Part shown: piece by piece, positions 8,021-16,930 of the stretch | How positions within the stretch are numbered: position 1 is the first letter of the stretch | How the letters are laid out: every line of letters starts with the position of its first letter | Assembly (NCBI GenBank): GCA_946478845.1 | Contig: CAMLDI010000026.1 | Location: 1 to 39,906 of the forward strand | Length of the DNA stretch: 39,906 nucleotides | Origin: an uncultured Paenibacillaceae bacterium | GTDB lineage: Bacteria; Bacillota; Bacilli; Aneurinibacillales; Aneurinibacillaceae | Direction: 5' to 3' | Translations under genes and position numbers: made by a program | Notes under the pieces: generated by a model | Told to the model about the DNA's origin: nothing | What the model saw: the letters and a program-made list of their open reading frames with translations, nothing else | Database searches by the model: none

Positions 8021-9930
8021 CAAGCAAATGGGACACTTTTCTAATAGGAACGCTAGCAGAAGATGATTTTGTAGAAAGCATCACCGGTAGATATAAATCA
8101 TCCGTTTTCGTCAACACACACAATGTGATTCAATTTTCCATAAAACTAATCTCTCAACCACCGGATAACTTTCCAAATGAACAATTATTTACTAGCTTTT
8201 CACATGAATTAGAACAATATGGATTTCAAGACGCCTATAATGAACCCCTTCATATCCGAGAAGAACACTTTCGAAATTTCCTGGAAAACTATTTGATTGT
8301 GTTTATCCCTAATCGAAAAGTAAGGGCAAATCATGATGTATTTGTTGCTACTGAATTAAAATTAGTCAAAAAATCCGATCGTTTTAACGAAACAAATACA
8401 CTTACTCCTTTTCCTATTTTCAGTTCTAAAATTCACAATTTAACCTTTGAAGAATTTATTATTAGATTAACCAATCGGAAATTCGTTGGAAAAATTAACA
8501 ACTTATCCATAGAACCTAATGATACTCCTCCCTATCTGCTGTGGAAAAAAGAGGATGATACCTATTCCGTCATTGGCCCCTTTAGCAAACATATGCATGC
8601 CTATGGCGGGTTTAATTTTCTCTCTGAGGAACCATTGCGAATGATGGATTTCCCGATAGAGTGGTTGGATGAAACCTATGAGATTAATGAAATTTTATTC
8701 ATTCACCAGGCAACATCGGCGAAAATAATAGACATGCTGCAAAAAATAGACACTCCCTTTGATGAATTCGTACCAGATGTTCAGGATGAAGTGGCACCTA
8801 CAGTTGAAGTACAAAGCATTCCTCTCGCAACAACGGAGACTAAATTTATAGATCACCTGATTCAAGTTACTTTAGAAAGCGGTTTACTTTATGAAGAAAA
8901 AGATTTAATTAACTTCCATACAGCAATGAAAGTGTCTAATCTCGTTATTTTACAGGGCATGAGTGGAACAGGGAAGTCTCGATTAGTCCAGGCCTATGGG
9001 AAGGCTCTTGGCCTCACTGAACCACACATTACTTTTATTCCTGTACGCCCTTCCTGGCATGATGATGGGGATTTAATCGGTTATTTGGATTCCTTACACA
9101 TGGTCTATCGGCCTGGAGAATCTGGCTTAATTAATATTTTAAAAAATGCAGAGGAAAACACAGATAAACTATATATTATTTGTTTTGATGAAATGAACTT
9201 AGCAAGAGTAGAACACTATTTTTCCCAGTTTTTATCTGTTTTAGAGATGGAGCACCACCGCAGATATTTGCGTCTATATAATGAAGATCTTGAATCTAGT
9301 ATCTATAACTCATCCCAATATCCTTCACGGATTAAAATTGGGGATAATGTATTGTTCGTTGGCACTGTAAACATGGATGAATCCACGTTCCACTTTTCAG
9401 ACAAAGTATTAGATCGGGCCAATATTATCACTTTAAAAGTGGTCCCCTATGAAAAACTCAAAACCCTTACATTAGGTAAGAAAAAAGGAGACTATATTCC
9501 TTTAAAAGGATTTACAGTATATGATGATTTCCGCAACAAGAATGAAACCATTGAATTAACGGATCAACAATTGCATTTATTATGGGATCTTCATCAAGAA
9601 ATGCAGAAGGTCCATAAAAACCTGGGAATTGGCCAACGGATTATTCGGCAAATAGATGGGTACATGAAGAATATCCCAAATCACAAAAGTCTTACCAAAG
9701 AAGAGGCCTTTGATTTGCAACTGGTGCAACGGGTATTAACCAAACTAAGGGGTCCAGAGGAACTCCTTTCTCCCCTCATTGGTTGGTACGATATGAATGA
9801 AGGCGTATTAAAAAACGGGCGTTTTCTAGAAATCCTTGCTCAATATGATGATGTTTCTTCATTTGAAGAAGTAAAAGAGACCCTATTAACCAAAGGGAAA
9901 GAGTTGAAAATAAATGGATACACCTTCTAA
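8017..9930 (+). CDS. McrB-like AAA+ NTPase
   Basis: A 637-residue protein. The first ~285 residues are a poorly conserved N-terminal region, where McrB proteins carry their target-recognition domains. The AAA+ core follows: Walker A GMSGTGKS at about 314-321, Walker B IICFDEMNLARVE with D391/E392, the sensor/nucleotide motif GTVNMDES at about 449-456, and an arginine-finger region FSDKVLDRAN with R467. The DEMNLARVEHYF and VNMDEST..FSDKVLDRA signatures are those of the McrB/dynein-related subfamily. E. coli McrB has MNTAD where this protein has VNMDE, so GTP rather than ATP specificity is uncertain. AAAGGAGGG precedes the ATG. It would power translocation for the nuclease encoded next. Confidence 0.85.
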   Translation: MTSKWDTFLIGTLAEDDFVESITGRYKSSVFVNTHNVIQFSIKLISQPPDNFPNEQLFTSFSHELEQYGFQDAYNEPLHIREEHFRNFLENYLIVFIPNRKVRANHDVFVATELKLVKKSDRFNETNTLTPFPIFSSKIHNLTFEEFIIRLTNRKFVGKINNLSIEPNDTPPYLLWKKEDDTYSVIGPFSKHMHAYGGFNFLSEEPLRMMDFPIEWLDETYEINEILFIHQATSAKIIDMLQKIDTPFDEFVPDVQDEVAPTVEVQSIPLATTETKFIDHLIQVTLESGLLYEEKDLINFHTAMKVSNLVILQGMSGTGKSRLVQAYGKALGLTEPHITFIPVRPSWHDDGDLIGYLDSLHMVYRPGESGLINILKNAEENTDKLYIICFDEMNLARVEHYFSQFLSVLEMEHHRRYLRLYNEDLESSIYNSSQYPSRIKIGDNVLFVGTVNMDESTFHFSDKVLDRANIITLKVVPYEKLKTLTLGKKKGDYIPLKGFTVYDDFRNKNETIELTDQQLHLLWDLHQEMQKVHKNLGIGQRIIRQIDGYMKNIPNHKSLTKEEAFDLQLVQRVLTKLRGPEELLSPLIGWYDMNEGVLKNGRFLEILAQYDDVSSFEEVKETLLTKGKELKINGYTF

Positions 9931-11713
9931 TGTTCTTCCATTTACTTTAACTTTCATGCAATTTGATAATGTGTACCCCTTTGCAGATGACCATTTCGTG
10001 AATCGGGAAGAAGAACTTCTTTCCGAAAGGTCTTTTGATCCCATATGTTTAAAAGAAAATAAATCTTTTTCCCTATTGTTTCAATCTCCAGATCCAAATG
10101 CACAATTCTATATGGACGGCCTGGACACCCTTCCTGCAGGAATCTTAAGAGAGAGCTTATCTGGCAATGTGTACTTGCCCTGTTCAAATGAGCCTTATAC
10201 CCTATTTAGCAATGATTATTATCCATTAATACCAGGGTTTTACCGAATAAAAATAACAGCGAATGGGGCTGATTTTTATACTCTCATTCGAATTGTTCCC
10301 AAGCAAGTCACCATGGAACAATGGGAATGGATGAGGGATGAATTAGAAACCGCCTTGAGAGGATTAGCCCAGGATATCCTCCCACATCATCCAGAAGGTG
10401 GGTTTTCCGTTCATGATTCTTTGCCTATACAACAATTGCAGCCTTATCTCATCTTGAAAAAACGTTTCTCATCGATTATGACTGCCCTTCATGACCTGTT
10501 CACAAAAATTAATTATCGAATTGAAAAAAACTATCACATGGTTCCTGAGGATCGAGCCAAAAAAATTGATGAACAAACCATACGCTATCACCTACAACAT
10601 CCAGAGGATATGAATTTTTTTAAAACACCCATCCATTCTGTCAAATATGATTTGCCTGAAAATAGGTGGGTAAAAAAAATCGTATTAGAGTTCATCAAGA
10701 TGCTTACTGAATTTATTACGGTAACTGAAAATCATAAGATGAAATTAAGCAATGAGATCAATACATTGGGCGGGTACGCATCATTTCAAAACCACACCCA
10801 GGCTCTCTTAAAAGAAAAAGAAAATGTCTATCAGATAGCAAATGACCTTCAGGCCTCCGCAGAAAAAATGATACAGTCCTTAAAAATGGTACAAGCAGCA
10901 GAGTGGTTTCATGGGATATCCCCGGGAATCCCTTCGTCTTTGCCATCGGTAATGATTCTAGATTCCCGTTATAGAACCTTATATCAAACTTATCGAGAAT
11001 GTAAAAATAATACCCTATCCATAAAACTAGATGAATCTTATTCATCTCAATGGAAAAGAACCGATCAATTATATGAACTATGGGGATTCTTGAAAATCAC
11101 TCAACTGTTATATAAGGAACTTCATTATGAACCGAATGGGTGGATTTTTTCCCAGGGAAGCAATAGGAAGGAATTGCTGATTCCCACATTGCTTCCTGGG
11201 ACAAAAATTTGCTATCAAAAGGAAGATGTGAAACTTCACCTGATCTATGACAGCAATCTTCCCTTTGTCAGTGATGAAACATCCCTCTTTGATACCCCCA
11301 TCTTCACAGTGGCCAATCATAATCGGCCTGATGGTCGGATCGATGTTTATTATAAAGACGATTATTATGGAAGCCTGGTTTTTGACTTTAAGTACAGACC
11401 CAAAAAATATTTTTGGGATGAAACAAAGATCAATTCAAGACAAAAACCGGATACGATGCGTCAGTTAATTTCCTATAGTTCTGCCTGTAAATCCAAATTT
11501 TTATTTGGCGGTAAAATGCATGGGTTAGCCTTTCATATTAATCCTATACAAGAGGTGTGGGCCTTTTATCCCACTTCATCAGGCGTTGTTGAAGAACCTG
11601 AAAAAAAGGAAGATCATAACATCCGTATTTTTCAGTTAAGTCCCGGGATGGATTATCATCCTATTGTAAAGGATTTAGAAAAGGTTATTGATGAGATTAT
11701 CCATCGATTTTGA
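9914..11713 (+). CDS. DUF2357-type McrC-like nuclease
   Basis: A 599-residue protein whose start overlaps the McrB-like gene by 17 bases. The N-terminal ~140 residues look like the beta-rich DUF2357 region (GFYRIKITANGADFYTLIR ending in VPKQVTMEQWEWMRDELE). The central part is helical. The C-terminal part has a PD-(D/E)xK nuclease core: PDGRIDVYY with D477, then LVFDFKYR with D491 and K493, followed by a helix with QLISYSSACK. This is the McrC arrangement, in which the nuclease pairs with an adjacent McrB ring. With the two genes upstream it forms a three-component, type IV-like restriction module. Which modification it recognises cannot be read from the sequence. A terminator follows directly. 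Confidence 0.82.
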   Translation: MDTPSNVLPFTLTFMQFDNVYPFADDHFVNREEELLSERSFDPICLKENKSFSLLFQSPDPNAQFYMDGLDTLPAGILRESLSGNVYLPCSNEPYTLFSNDYYPLIPGFYRIKITANGADFYTLIRIVPKQVTMEQWEWMRDELETALRGLAQDILPHHPEGGFSVHDSLPIQQLQPYLILKKRFSSIMTALHDLFTKINYRIEKNYHMVPEDRAKKIDEQTIRYHLQHPEDMNFFKTPIHSVKYDLPENRWVKKIVLEFIKMLTEFITVTENHKMKLSNEINTLGGYASFQNHTQALLKEKENVYQIANDLQASAEKMIQSLKMVQAAEWFHGISPGIPSSLPSVMILDSRYRTLYQTYRECKNNTLSIKLDESYSSQWKRTDQLYELWGFLKITQLLYKELHYEPNGWIFSQGSNRKELLIPTLLPGTKICYQKEDVKLHLIYDSNLPFVSDETSLFDTPIFTVANHNRPDGRIDVYYKDDYYGSLVFDFKYRPKKYFWDETKINSRQKPDTMRQLISYSSACKSKFLFGGKMHGLAFHINPIQEVWAFYPTSSGVVEEPEKKEDHNIRIFQLSPGMDYHPIVKDLEKVIDEIIHRF

Positions 11714-11741
11714 GCCTTCGCAGGACATACCTACGAAGGCT
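11713..11741. terminator. Terminator between the convergent nuclease and P450 genes
   Basis: Inverted repeat AGCCTTCG / CGAAGGCT (11713-11720 and 11734-11741), starting on the last base of the nuclease stop codon. It probably serves both convergent genes. Its arms resemble those of the terminator at 63-96. Confidence 0.7.
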
Positions 11742-11745
11742 TTCA

Positions 11746-13116
11746 TTATCCTTCCCTCCCCCTCACCTGCATCGTAAACCCATCAGGCTTCAATGTCATG
11801 GTCTGCTTAATCTTCAACTGATAATTGGTGTGATCTATAAGTTCAAAGTGTTTCAGAATCATCCCCAGGACAAGGGTGGCTTCATGGAGGGCAAACTGCT
11901 GTCCAATGCAAGCCCGTTGCCCCTGGCCAAAGGGTTTATAGGACTCATGGGGAATTTGATGGGGATCGGTGAAGCGCTCTGGCTTGAACTCATCTGCATC
12001 CTCACCCCATGCCCCTTTGTCACGGTGAAGTTTAGGTAAGAGGATTGAGATTCGCTCCCCTTTTTTCACTTTATATTTTCCTCCAAGGAGAGTATCTTCT
12101 TTAGAAAATAAAGCAATAACCGGCGCCGTTGGCCATAAGCGCAGGGATTCATGGAGTACCATTCTTACATATTTAAGGTTCAGCACCTGTTGGAAGGTAG
12201 GTTGGGAATCCGTAAGAACCCGGTCTACTTCTTCATAGGCTTTTTGCAGTTTATCCTGATTTTTCAATAACAAATACAGAGCAAAGGAAAGCAAACCACT
12301 GGTGGTTTCATGGCCGGCAATCAAAAAAGTGATGATTTGAAAACGGATATTTTGATCATCTAATCCTTCCCCTGTTTCCGGGTCTTTGCCATACAGCATA
12401 TGGGAAAGCAAATCATCCCCCTGAATGCCACTCTCCCTGCGTTCAACAATGATTTTGTCTACCAGCATAAACATGGCATTGATATCTTCATTAAATTGGC
12501 GTTTTTTTTGAATCATCAATTTGTCTTGAATGGGGGGCCGCAGGAACTTGCTCATGGCTTCACTTAAAGCACGAATCATGCTGATGATAAAGGGATGGGG
12601 TTGATCCCGATAAAAACTATTAAAACGATAATTAAATCCGCACAGTCCAATGGTATCTAAGGTCAAGCGGGTCATGTCTGCAGAAACGTCAATGCCTTCC
12701 CCTGGATTTAAGCGGGACCATTTTTGTATCAGTTGCTGCGCCAGGTCTAGCATCATGGGATGGTATCCTTTCATGGCACTTTGGCTAAAGCTGGGCATGA
12801 GGATATTATGGGCCTTCCGCCAATTGGATTCGTGGGTTTCTGCTGTAAACAAGCCATCCCCGCCAAAAGCACGGGCGAATTTTAAGGCTCCCCCTACTGA
12901 TTTTTCAAAGCGGGTTTTATCACATACTTCCATTACATACTCTGGACTAGACACCACAAGCATAGATCTCCCCATGGCTTCAAAACGAAAGATTGGGCCA
13001 TATTCGTCAGCCAATTTCACAAAAGATAAAGACGGAACATGTTTGTCGATAATAGGCAAGTTCCCCAGTGGGCCATATGTTTTTGGCTGAGGGATTGTAC
13101 AATCCAGTTTCATCAT
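11746..13116 (-). CDS. Cytochrome P450, stand-alone homologue of the P450 BM3 (CYP102A) haem domain
   Basis: A 456-residue P450 with all core motifs: the I-helix AGHETTSG, the ESLRLWP ExxR motif, and the haem-binding [12 protein letters not shown] with cysteine at about 403. From memory it follows the BM3 haem domain almost segment for segment ([20 protein letters not shown], the active-site DGLFT phenylalanine, LHEATLVLG), so fatty-acid hydroxylation is the likely chemistry. BM3 is a fusion with a diflavin reductase of about 1,050 residues in total; this protein ends right after the haem domain, and no flavodoxin or reductase is encoded next to it, so it must take electrons from elsewhere. 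I start at the ATG at 13116, six bases after AAAGG; the longer frame to 13158 would put the ribosome binding site inside the gene. Confidence 0.88.
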   Translation of the reverse strand: MMKLDCTIPQPKTYGPLGNLPIIDKHVPSLSFVKLADEYGPIFRFEAMGRSMLVVSSPEYVMEVCDKTRFEKSVGGALKFARAFGGDGLFTAETHESNWRKAHNILMPSFSQSAMKGYHPMMLDLAQQLIQKWSRLNPGEGIDVSADMTRLTLDTIGLCGFNYRFNSFYRDQPHPFIISMIRALSEAMSKFLRPPIQDKLMIQKKRQFNEDINAMFMLVDKIIVERRESGIQGDDLLSHMLYGKDPETGEGLDDQNIRFQIITFLIAGHETTSGLLSFALYLLLKNQDKLQKAYEEVDRVLTDSQPTFQQVLNLKYVRMVLHESLRLWPTAPVIALFSKEDTLLGGKYKVKKGERISILLPKLHRDKGAWGEDADEFKPERFTDPHQIPHESYKPFGQGQRACIGQQFALHEATLVLGMILKHFELIDHTNYQLKIKQTMTLKPDGFTMQVRGREG

Positions 13117-13208
13117 CAACATCCTTTCTTCTCTAGTACACCTATTCTTACTAAACATAGTAAAGGATACTGGAAAATATGTACAGAAAATGAGGTCTAG
13201 CCAAAAAC

Positions 13209-13240
13209 AAAAAGAAGGAGCGTAGTGGCTCCTTCTTTTT
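13209..13240 (-). terminator. Terminator of the di-haem membrane protein gene
   Basis: Perfect 13-bp inverted repeat with arms 13209-13221 and 13228-13240, built on AAGAAGGAGC / GCTCCTTCTT with T-runs on either strand. Nearly the same hairpin recurs at 18768-18813. Confidence 0.85.
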
Positions 13241-13259
13241 GCTGCTTTATATTTCGCAA

Positions 13260-13826
13260 TTATGCACCTACAATATGAACCAATCCAATTACAATGGCTA
13301 AACCAATCAAAGCCGTATGTGTAGTGCGAAGGCTTTTCAGCTTTTTCTTTTTAAATAAGACAGCACCCATGATGCTGGCAATGGCCATCAATACAACGGA
13401 TCCCAATCCAATCATCCCGTCTTTCTCCAATTCCCCTTCGCTTAAAAACATTGCAGCTCCATGGAAAATACTCAGAGCAAGAGCGATGACTCCAATCAAT
13501 ATATGATATTTCCCAAAAAACTTAGAAATAGAAATGAAAATGTTTTTTGATTCTGGAAAATTGGCTATAAGAGATTTTATTGACCTTCTCATGATGAAAA
13601 TTACCCCTGCAGCACCCATGGCAATCACCGTTCCCCAGCCAAGGTTTTTCCCTACTTCCTCATAAGGGCCCTCTTCGCCCTTTCCTCCTTCTCGATGTTC
13701 ACCATACCCCCCATAGTTTTCATACTTTTCATGATCATCAGCATAAACCAGATTGTTTCCTGTTATTGTAAAAGTAAGAGCAAAAACGAATAATAGTGGT
13801 AAAAAAACCATGTGCCAATTCTTCAA
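13260..13826 (-). CDS. Putative di-haem b-type cytochrome-like membrane protein
   Basis: A 188-residue protein that I cannot assign to a named family. An N-terminal signal peptide or anchor (residues 1-29, ending VYADD) leads to a Gly/Glu/His-rich extracytoplasmic segment (30-60). Four further hydrophobic helices lie at about 63-80, 105-127, 138-158 and 170-187. Two of them carry paired histidines spaced exactly 14 apart: H108/H122 and H170/H184. Two same-direction helices each with H-x13-H is the pattern that ligates two b haems in cytochrome b and ferric-reductase-like proteins, so a transmembrane electron-transfer role is inferred. The start is TTG at 13826, behind AAGGGGA. The gene is monocistronic with its own terminator. 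Confidence 0.7.
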   Translation of the reverse strand: MKNWHMVFLPLLFVFALTFTITGNNLVYADDHEKYENYGGYGEHREGGKGEEGPYEEVGKNLGWGTVIAMGAAGVIFIMRRSIKSLIANFPESKNIFISISKFFGKYHILIGVIALALSIFHGAAMFLSEGELEKDGMIGLGSVVLMAIASIMGAVLFKKKKLKSLRTTHTALIGLAIVIGLVHIVGA

Positions 13827-13929
13827 AATTAAAATCCCCTTTATGTAGTCATCTCATGTTTTAAAAATAATAGATAATCCTGAAAAATGTCTGAAATAAG
13901 TTAAATATTAGCAAGAAGCACCAAGTAAA

Positions 13930-13953
13930 AAACGACCCCCTTCAGGGCCGTTT
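13930..13953 (-). terminator. Terminator of the flavoprotein/ABC operon
   Basis: Imperfect hairpin downstream of the ATPase gene: AAACGACCCC (from 13930) against GGGCCGTTT (13945-13953), followed on the minus strand by six T. Confidence 0.65.
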
Positions 13954-13959
13954 GGTCTA

Positions 13960-14736
13960 TTAAATAATATAATCTTCAGGAACAAGAAGGTTTTGGTTAG
14001 CGAAAAATTTATAGTATATTTTTCTGCGGAGGTTGATAAAGTCATGGCTATTACGGTCCCGGGGATAGCTTAATTTCACATTAATAATCTCCTGGATGGT
14101 TCCTGGCCGATTGCCCATAATCACTACTCGATCACCCAGGAGAACTGCTTCATCAATGTCATGGGTAACGAGGACCATAGTAACCTTCTCCTGTTCTCTA
14201 ATTCTCAAGATTTCCTGTTGCATTTGAATTCGTGTCAATGCATCCAGGGCGCCAAAGGGTTCATCCAGCAAGATGATTTCCGGTTTATTGGCCAGGGTTC
14301 TGGCAATGGCCACTCGTTGGGCCATCCCACCAGAAAGCTGGTCGGGGCGAGCATTTTCAAATCCTTCGAGTCCCACCTGGTTGAGGTAGTGTTCCACAAT
14401 AAGTTTCTTTTCTTTTAGGCTGGTATTTTCCAGGCCAAAGGCAATATTTTCTGCAACCGTCAGCCAGGGAAAGAGGCGAAGGTCCTGAAAAACCATGCCC
14501 CGGTCCTGGCCAATGCCGTTGATAGGCGTATTATTGATCCGTACCTCCCCGGTGAAGTCTTCATCTAAACCAGCTATGATGCGAAGAAGGGTACTTTTGC
14601 CGCAGCCGCTGGCTCCCACAATCGTTAGGAACTCCCCTTCTGCCACATCCAATTGAATATTGGAAAGAACCTGAAGGGTTTCTTTTTTCAATGGAAATGA
14701 TTTTGATAATCCCTTAATGGAAATTTTCCTTTTCAT
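13960..14736 (-). CDS. ABC transporter ATP-binding protein, SsuB/TauB-like
   Basis: A 258-residue ABC ATPase with Walker A GASGCGKST, Q-loop MVFQDLRLFPW, signature LSGGMAQRVAIAR, Walker B IILLDEPFGALD and the switch histidine in VTHDIDEA. It is of the nitrate/sulfonate/taurine subfamily. It is the last gene of a five-gene operon, 15 bases after the permease, and energises the importer made by the two genes before it. TTAGGAGGC precedes the ATG. Confidence 0.9.
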   Translation of the reverse strand: MKRKISIKGLSKSFPLKKETLQVLSNIQLDVAEGEFLTIVGASGCGKSTLLRIIAGLDEDFTGEVRINNTPINGIGQDRGMVFQDLRLFPWLTVAENIAFGLENTSLKEKKLIVEHYLNQVGLEGFENARPDQLSGGMAQRVAIARTLANKPEIILLDEPFGALDALTRIQMQQEILRIREQEKVTMVLVTHDIDEAVLLGDRVVIMGNRPGTIQEIINVKLSYPRDRNSHDFINLRRKIYYKFFANQNLLVPEDYII

Positions 14737-14751
14737 TATTGCCTCCTAATG

Positions 14752-15531
14752 TTAATCTTTTATCCCTGAATGCCAGACCAACAGGCGGTTTTGCGCCAGT
14801 TTCAACAGACTATCCAGGGCAATTCCCACCAGGCCAATAACAATCATCCCTACAATAACTACATCAGGTTGGGACAATTCCCTCCCTTCCATGATGCGAA
14901 AGCCAATGCCTGAATTAGAGGCAATTAATTCAGCAGCAAGCATGGCCATCCAGGATACCCCTAACCCCAGGCGCAACCCTACAAAGATAGAGGGCAGAGC
15001 AGATGGAAGGATGACTTTATACAGGGTCTTCATGGGCCCCACCCCAAATAGGCGGGATACCTCAAGGAATCCTTTAGATGTATTTTCAATGCCATAAATG
15101 GTATTGATCAGGATGGGGAAGAAAGCGGCTTTAAAAATAATGACCACCTTGGAGGCTTCCCCAATGCCAAACCATAATATAACCAGGGGAATCCAGGCCA
15201 AGGGGGGAACCTGGCGAATGGCATTGAAGATGGGGCTAAAGAGTTTATCAATGGAAGAGGATAACCCAATCAATACCCCAAAGAGCAGGCCAAAAGCCAC
15301 AGCCAAAAAATACCCCTGGATCATACGTTTGAAACTGGCCAGTAAGTCATCATAAATCACACCGTTTTTCAACAAATCAACAAAGGTGAACCATACGGTT
15401 TCAGGCAAGGGAAGAATGGCTGAAGGGAACCATTCATTCCTCGCCACAAAATCCCAGATAATGAGAATGAGTAATGGAATGATAAATGGAAAAATTATGT
15501 TTTTAATCCCTTTGCCAATCTTTTTTCTCAT
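14752..15531 (-). CDS. ABC transporter permease, SsuC-like
   Basis: A 259-residue integral membrane protein with about six helices and the cytoplasmic EAA-type coupling loop (EVSRLFGVGPMKTLYKVILPSALPSIFVGLRLGLG at about 170-204). It belongs to the BPD_transp_1 family, subgroup for sulfonate, taurine and nitrate. It pairs with the SsuB-like ATPase downstream and the lipoprotein upstream; all intergenic gaps are under 20 bases. Confidence 0.9.
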   Translation of the reverse strand: MRKKIGKGIKNIIFPFIIPLLILIIWDFVARNEWFPSAILPLPETVWFTFVDLLKNGVIYDDLLASFKRMIQGYFLAVAFGLLFGVLIGLSSSIDKLFSPIFNAIRQVPPLAWIPLVILWFGIGEASKVVIIFKAAFFPILINTIYGIENTSKGFLEVSRLFGVGPMKTLYKVILPSALPSIFVGLRLGLGVSWMAMLAAELIASNSGIGFRIMEGRELSQPDVVIVGMIVIGLVGIALDSLLKLAQNRLLVWHSGIKD

Positions 15532-15547
15532 GAATGAATATCCCTCC

Positions 15548-16558
15548 CTATTCCTCTGTTTTCAGAATCCAATCGTCTAATTTAAACCCTTTTTTAATTA
15601 ACTTTTGGTGATAGAGGAAGTTTTTCGTCCCTTCCAGGAGGGTAAGGCCTTTTTTCGGTAAGGGATCCGCCTGATAGGTATCTAAGGGATAACTGGCTTT
15701 CACAATACCAAGTTTGGTTTTAGATTTTTCAGCATGGAATTGATAATAGGCATCCGGGTTTTGTTTCAAATCCTTTAATCCTGCCTTGCGGATTTTTTCC
15801 CAAACTGCAGGAAAATCAGGATTGGCTTTTACGAAATCTTCCGTCACTACGGTGATGGATGAGCCGGGCAAATCATCATAGTTTCTCGCTTCATCCAGTA
15901 ATGGATACCCTTTTTCCACCAGAAGGGGACCGCTTGTAGTGGGAGCAGCATAGGCAGCAATATCCCCACGGGCCAGGGCGGCTTCTGCGTCATTGGCCAA
16001 TAAGTGGGTAATTGTCACCTCATTTTTCAGGCCTTTTTTCTCCAAAAGCCCGACCAGGTAACGATACATGTAGGAACCTTTGGAGGTAGCAACAGTTTTT
16101 CCTTTTAATTCTGCAATGGATTTGATTCCATTCTTGTTTCCCACCAGCCAAACATTCATGCCCACCTGGGCAAAGTTAATCAGTTTGGTTTTGTGGCCTC
16201 CTGCTTTTGCAACAATGGCCGGGGTATCCCCATATATGCCAAGGTCCAGTTCCCCTGCAGCCAGGGCTTCATTTAAATCCGGACCATTGGGAAAGGATAC
16301 ATAGGTGGTTTTCGTAAACCCGATTTTCTTTAACTCACTGTCAAGAATCCCTTTGTGCCGGGCCCAACCTTCCGGACCTACCAGGGATGGGTTATCTGGG
16401 GTTCCACCCACTGCGCTAATATAACCTACTCGAAGAGTTGTGGATGCCTTTTTTCCACTCACATCTTTTGAACCTCCTGAGCAGGCGGAAAAAGTAAAAA
16501 TAATTGCAATAACTAGTAAGCTAAGTATGAGTTTGTATGTGTTGTTTGTTTTTTTCAT
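15548..16558 (-). CDS. ABC transporter substrate-binding lipoprotein, SsuA-like
   Basis: A 336-residue protein with a lipoprotein signal peptide (hydrophobic stretch at about 9-25 ending FTFSAC, acylated Cys at about 26), so it is anchored outside the membrane. The body fits the NMT1/SsuA-like periplasmic-binding fold: LRVGYISAVGGTPDNPSLVGPEGWARHKG, then FPNGPDLNEALAAGELDLGIYGDTPAIVA and LKGKTVATSKGSYMYRYLVGLLEKKGL. This family binds alkanesulfonates, taurine and related organosulfur compounds, or pyrimidine precursors. The neighbouring flavoprotein and ferredoxin favour an organosulfur ligand, but that is inference. Confidence 0.88.
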   Translation of the reverse strand: MKKTNNTYKLILSLLVIAIIFTFSACSGGSKDVSGKKASTTLRVGYISAVGGTPDNPSLVGPEGWARHKGILDSELKKIGFTKTTYVSFPNGPDLNEALAAGELDLGIYGDTPAIVAKAGGHKTKLINFAQVGMNVWLVGNKNGIKSIAELKGKTVATSKGSYMYRYLVGLLEKKGLKNEVTITHLLANDAEAALARGDIAAYAAPTTSGPLLVEKGYPLLDEARNYDDLPGSSITVVTEDFVKANPDFPAVWEKIRKAGLKDLKQNPDAYYQFHAEKSKTKLGIVKASYPLDTYQADPLPKKGLTLLEGTKNFLYHQKLIKKGFKLDDWILKTEE

Positions 16559-16578
16559 GGAGATCCCCTTTTATGTTG

Positions 16579-16905
16579 TTATACTTTTCTTAGCAATACA
16601 TAGGAATGGTCTTTTTTTGCCGTATTTTCTTTTCCCTTCTCCCAGCCAATGGATGATTTATAGGAGCCAATTAACCCGGATTCAATCACCTTTTCTTCTT
16701 TTAATGAAAGAGAATCAAAGGCATTGGGGGCCACATAGAGGGCATTGGTCGGGCAATATAATTCGCACATATAGCAGGTTTGGCAATCGGATTGGCGGGC
16801 GATGACAGGGGATTCCCCTTTTACTTCTTTAAAGACATTGGCTGGGCAAACATTAACGCACTGGTTGCATTGAATGCAACGGGATTGGACAAGCAATTCA
16901 ATCAT
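16579..16905 (-). CDS. 2x[4Fe-4S] ferredoxin-type protein
   Basis: A 108-residue protein with two complete cluster motifs: CIQCNQCVNVCP (about 10-21) and CQTCYMCELYCP (about 42-53). The rest is a basic C-terminal extension. It is encoded between the AprA-like flavoprotein and the ABC transporter and resembles the beta (iron-sulfur) subunit of adenylylsulfate reductase in being a small two-cluster partner of a flavoprotein. It most likely transfers electrons to or from that flavoprotein. GGGGAG lies upstream of the ATG. Confidence 0.85.
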   Translation of the reverse strand: MIELLVQSRCIQCNQCVNVCPANVFKEVKGESPVIARQSDCQTCYMCELYCPTNALYVAPNAFDSLSLKEEKVIESGLIGSYKSSIGWEKGKENTAKKDHSYVLLRKV

Positions 16906-16930
16906 TTTGGTTTCTCCCCTTTATGTTGTG

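Noticed and set aside
12650..13090. 146-codon frame antisense to the P450 gene
   Set aside because: Lies wholly within the P450 coding region, whose motifs are unambiguous.
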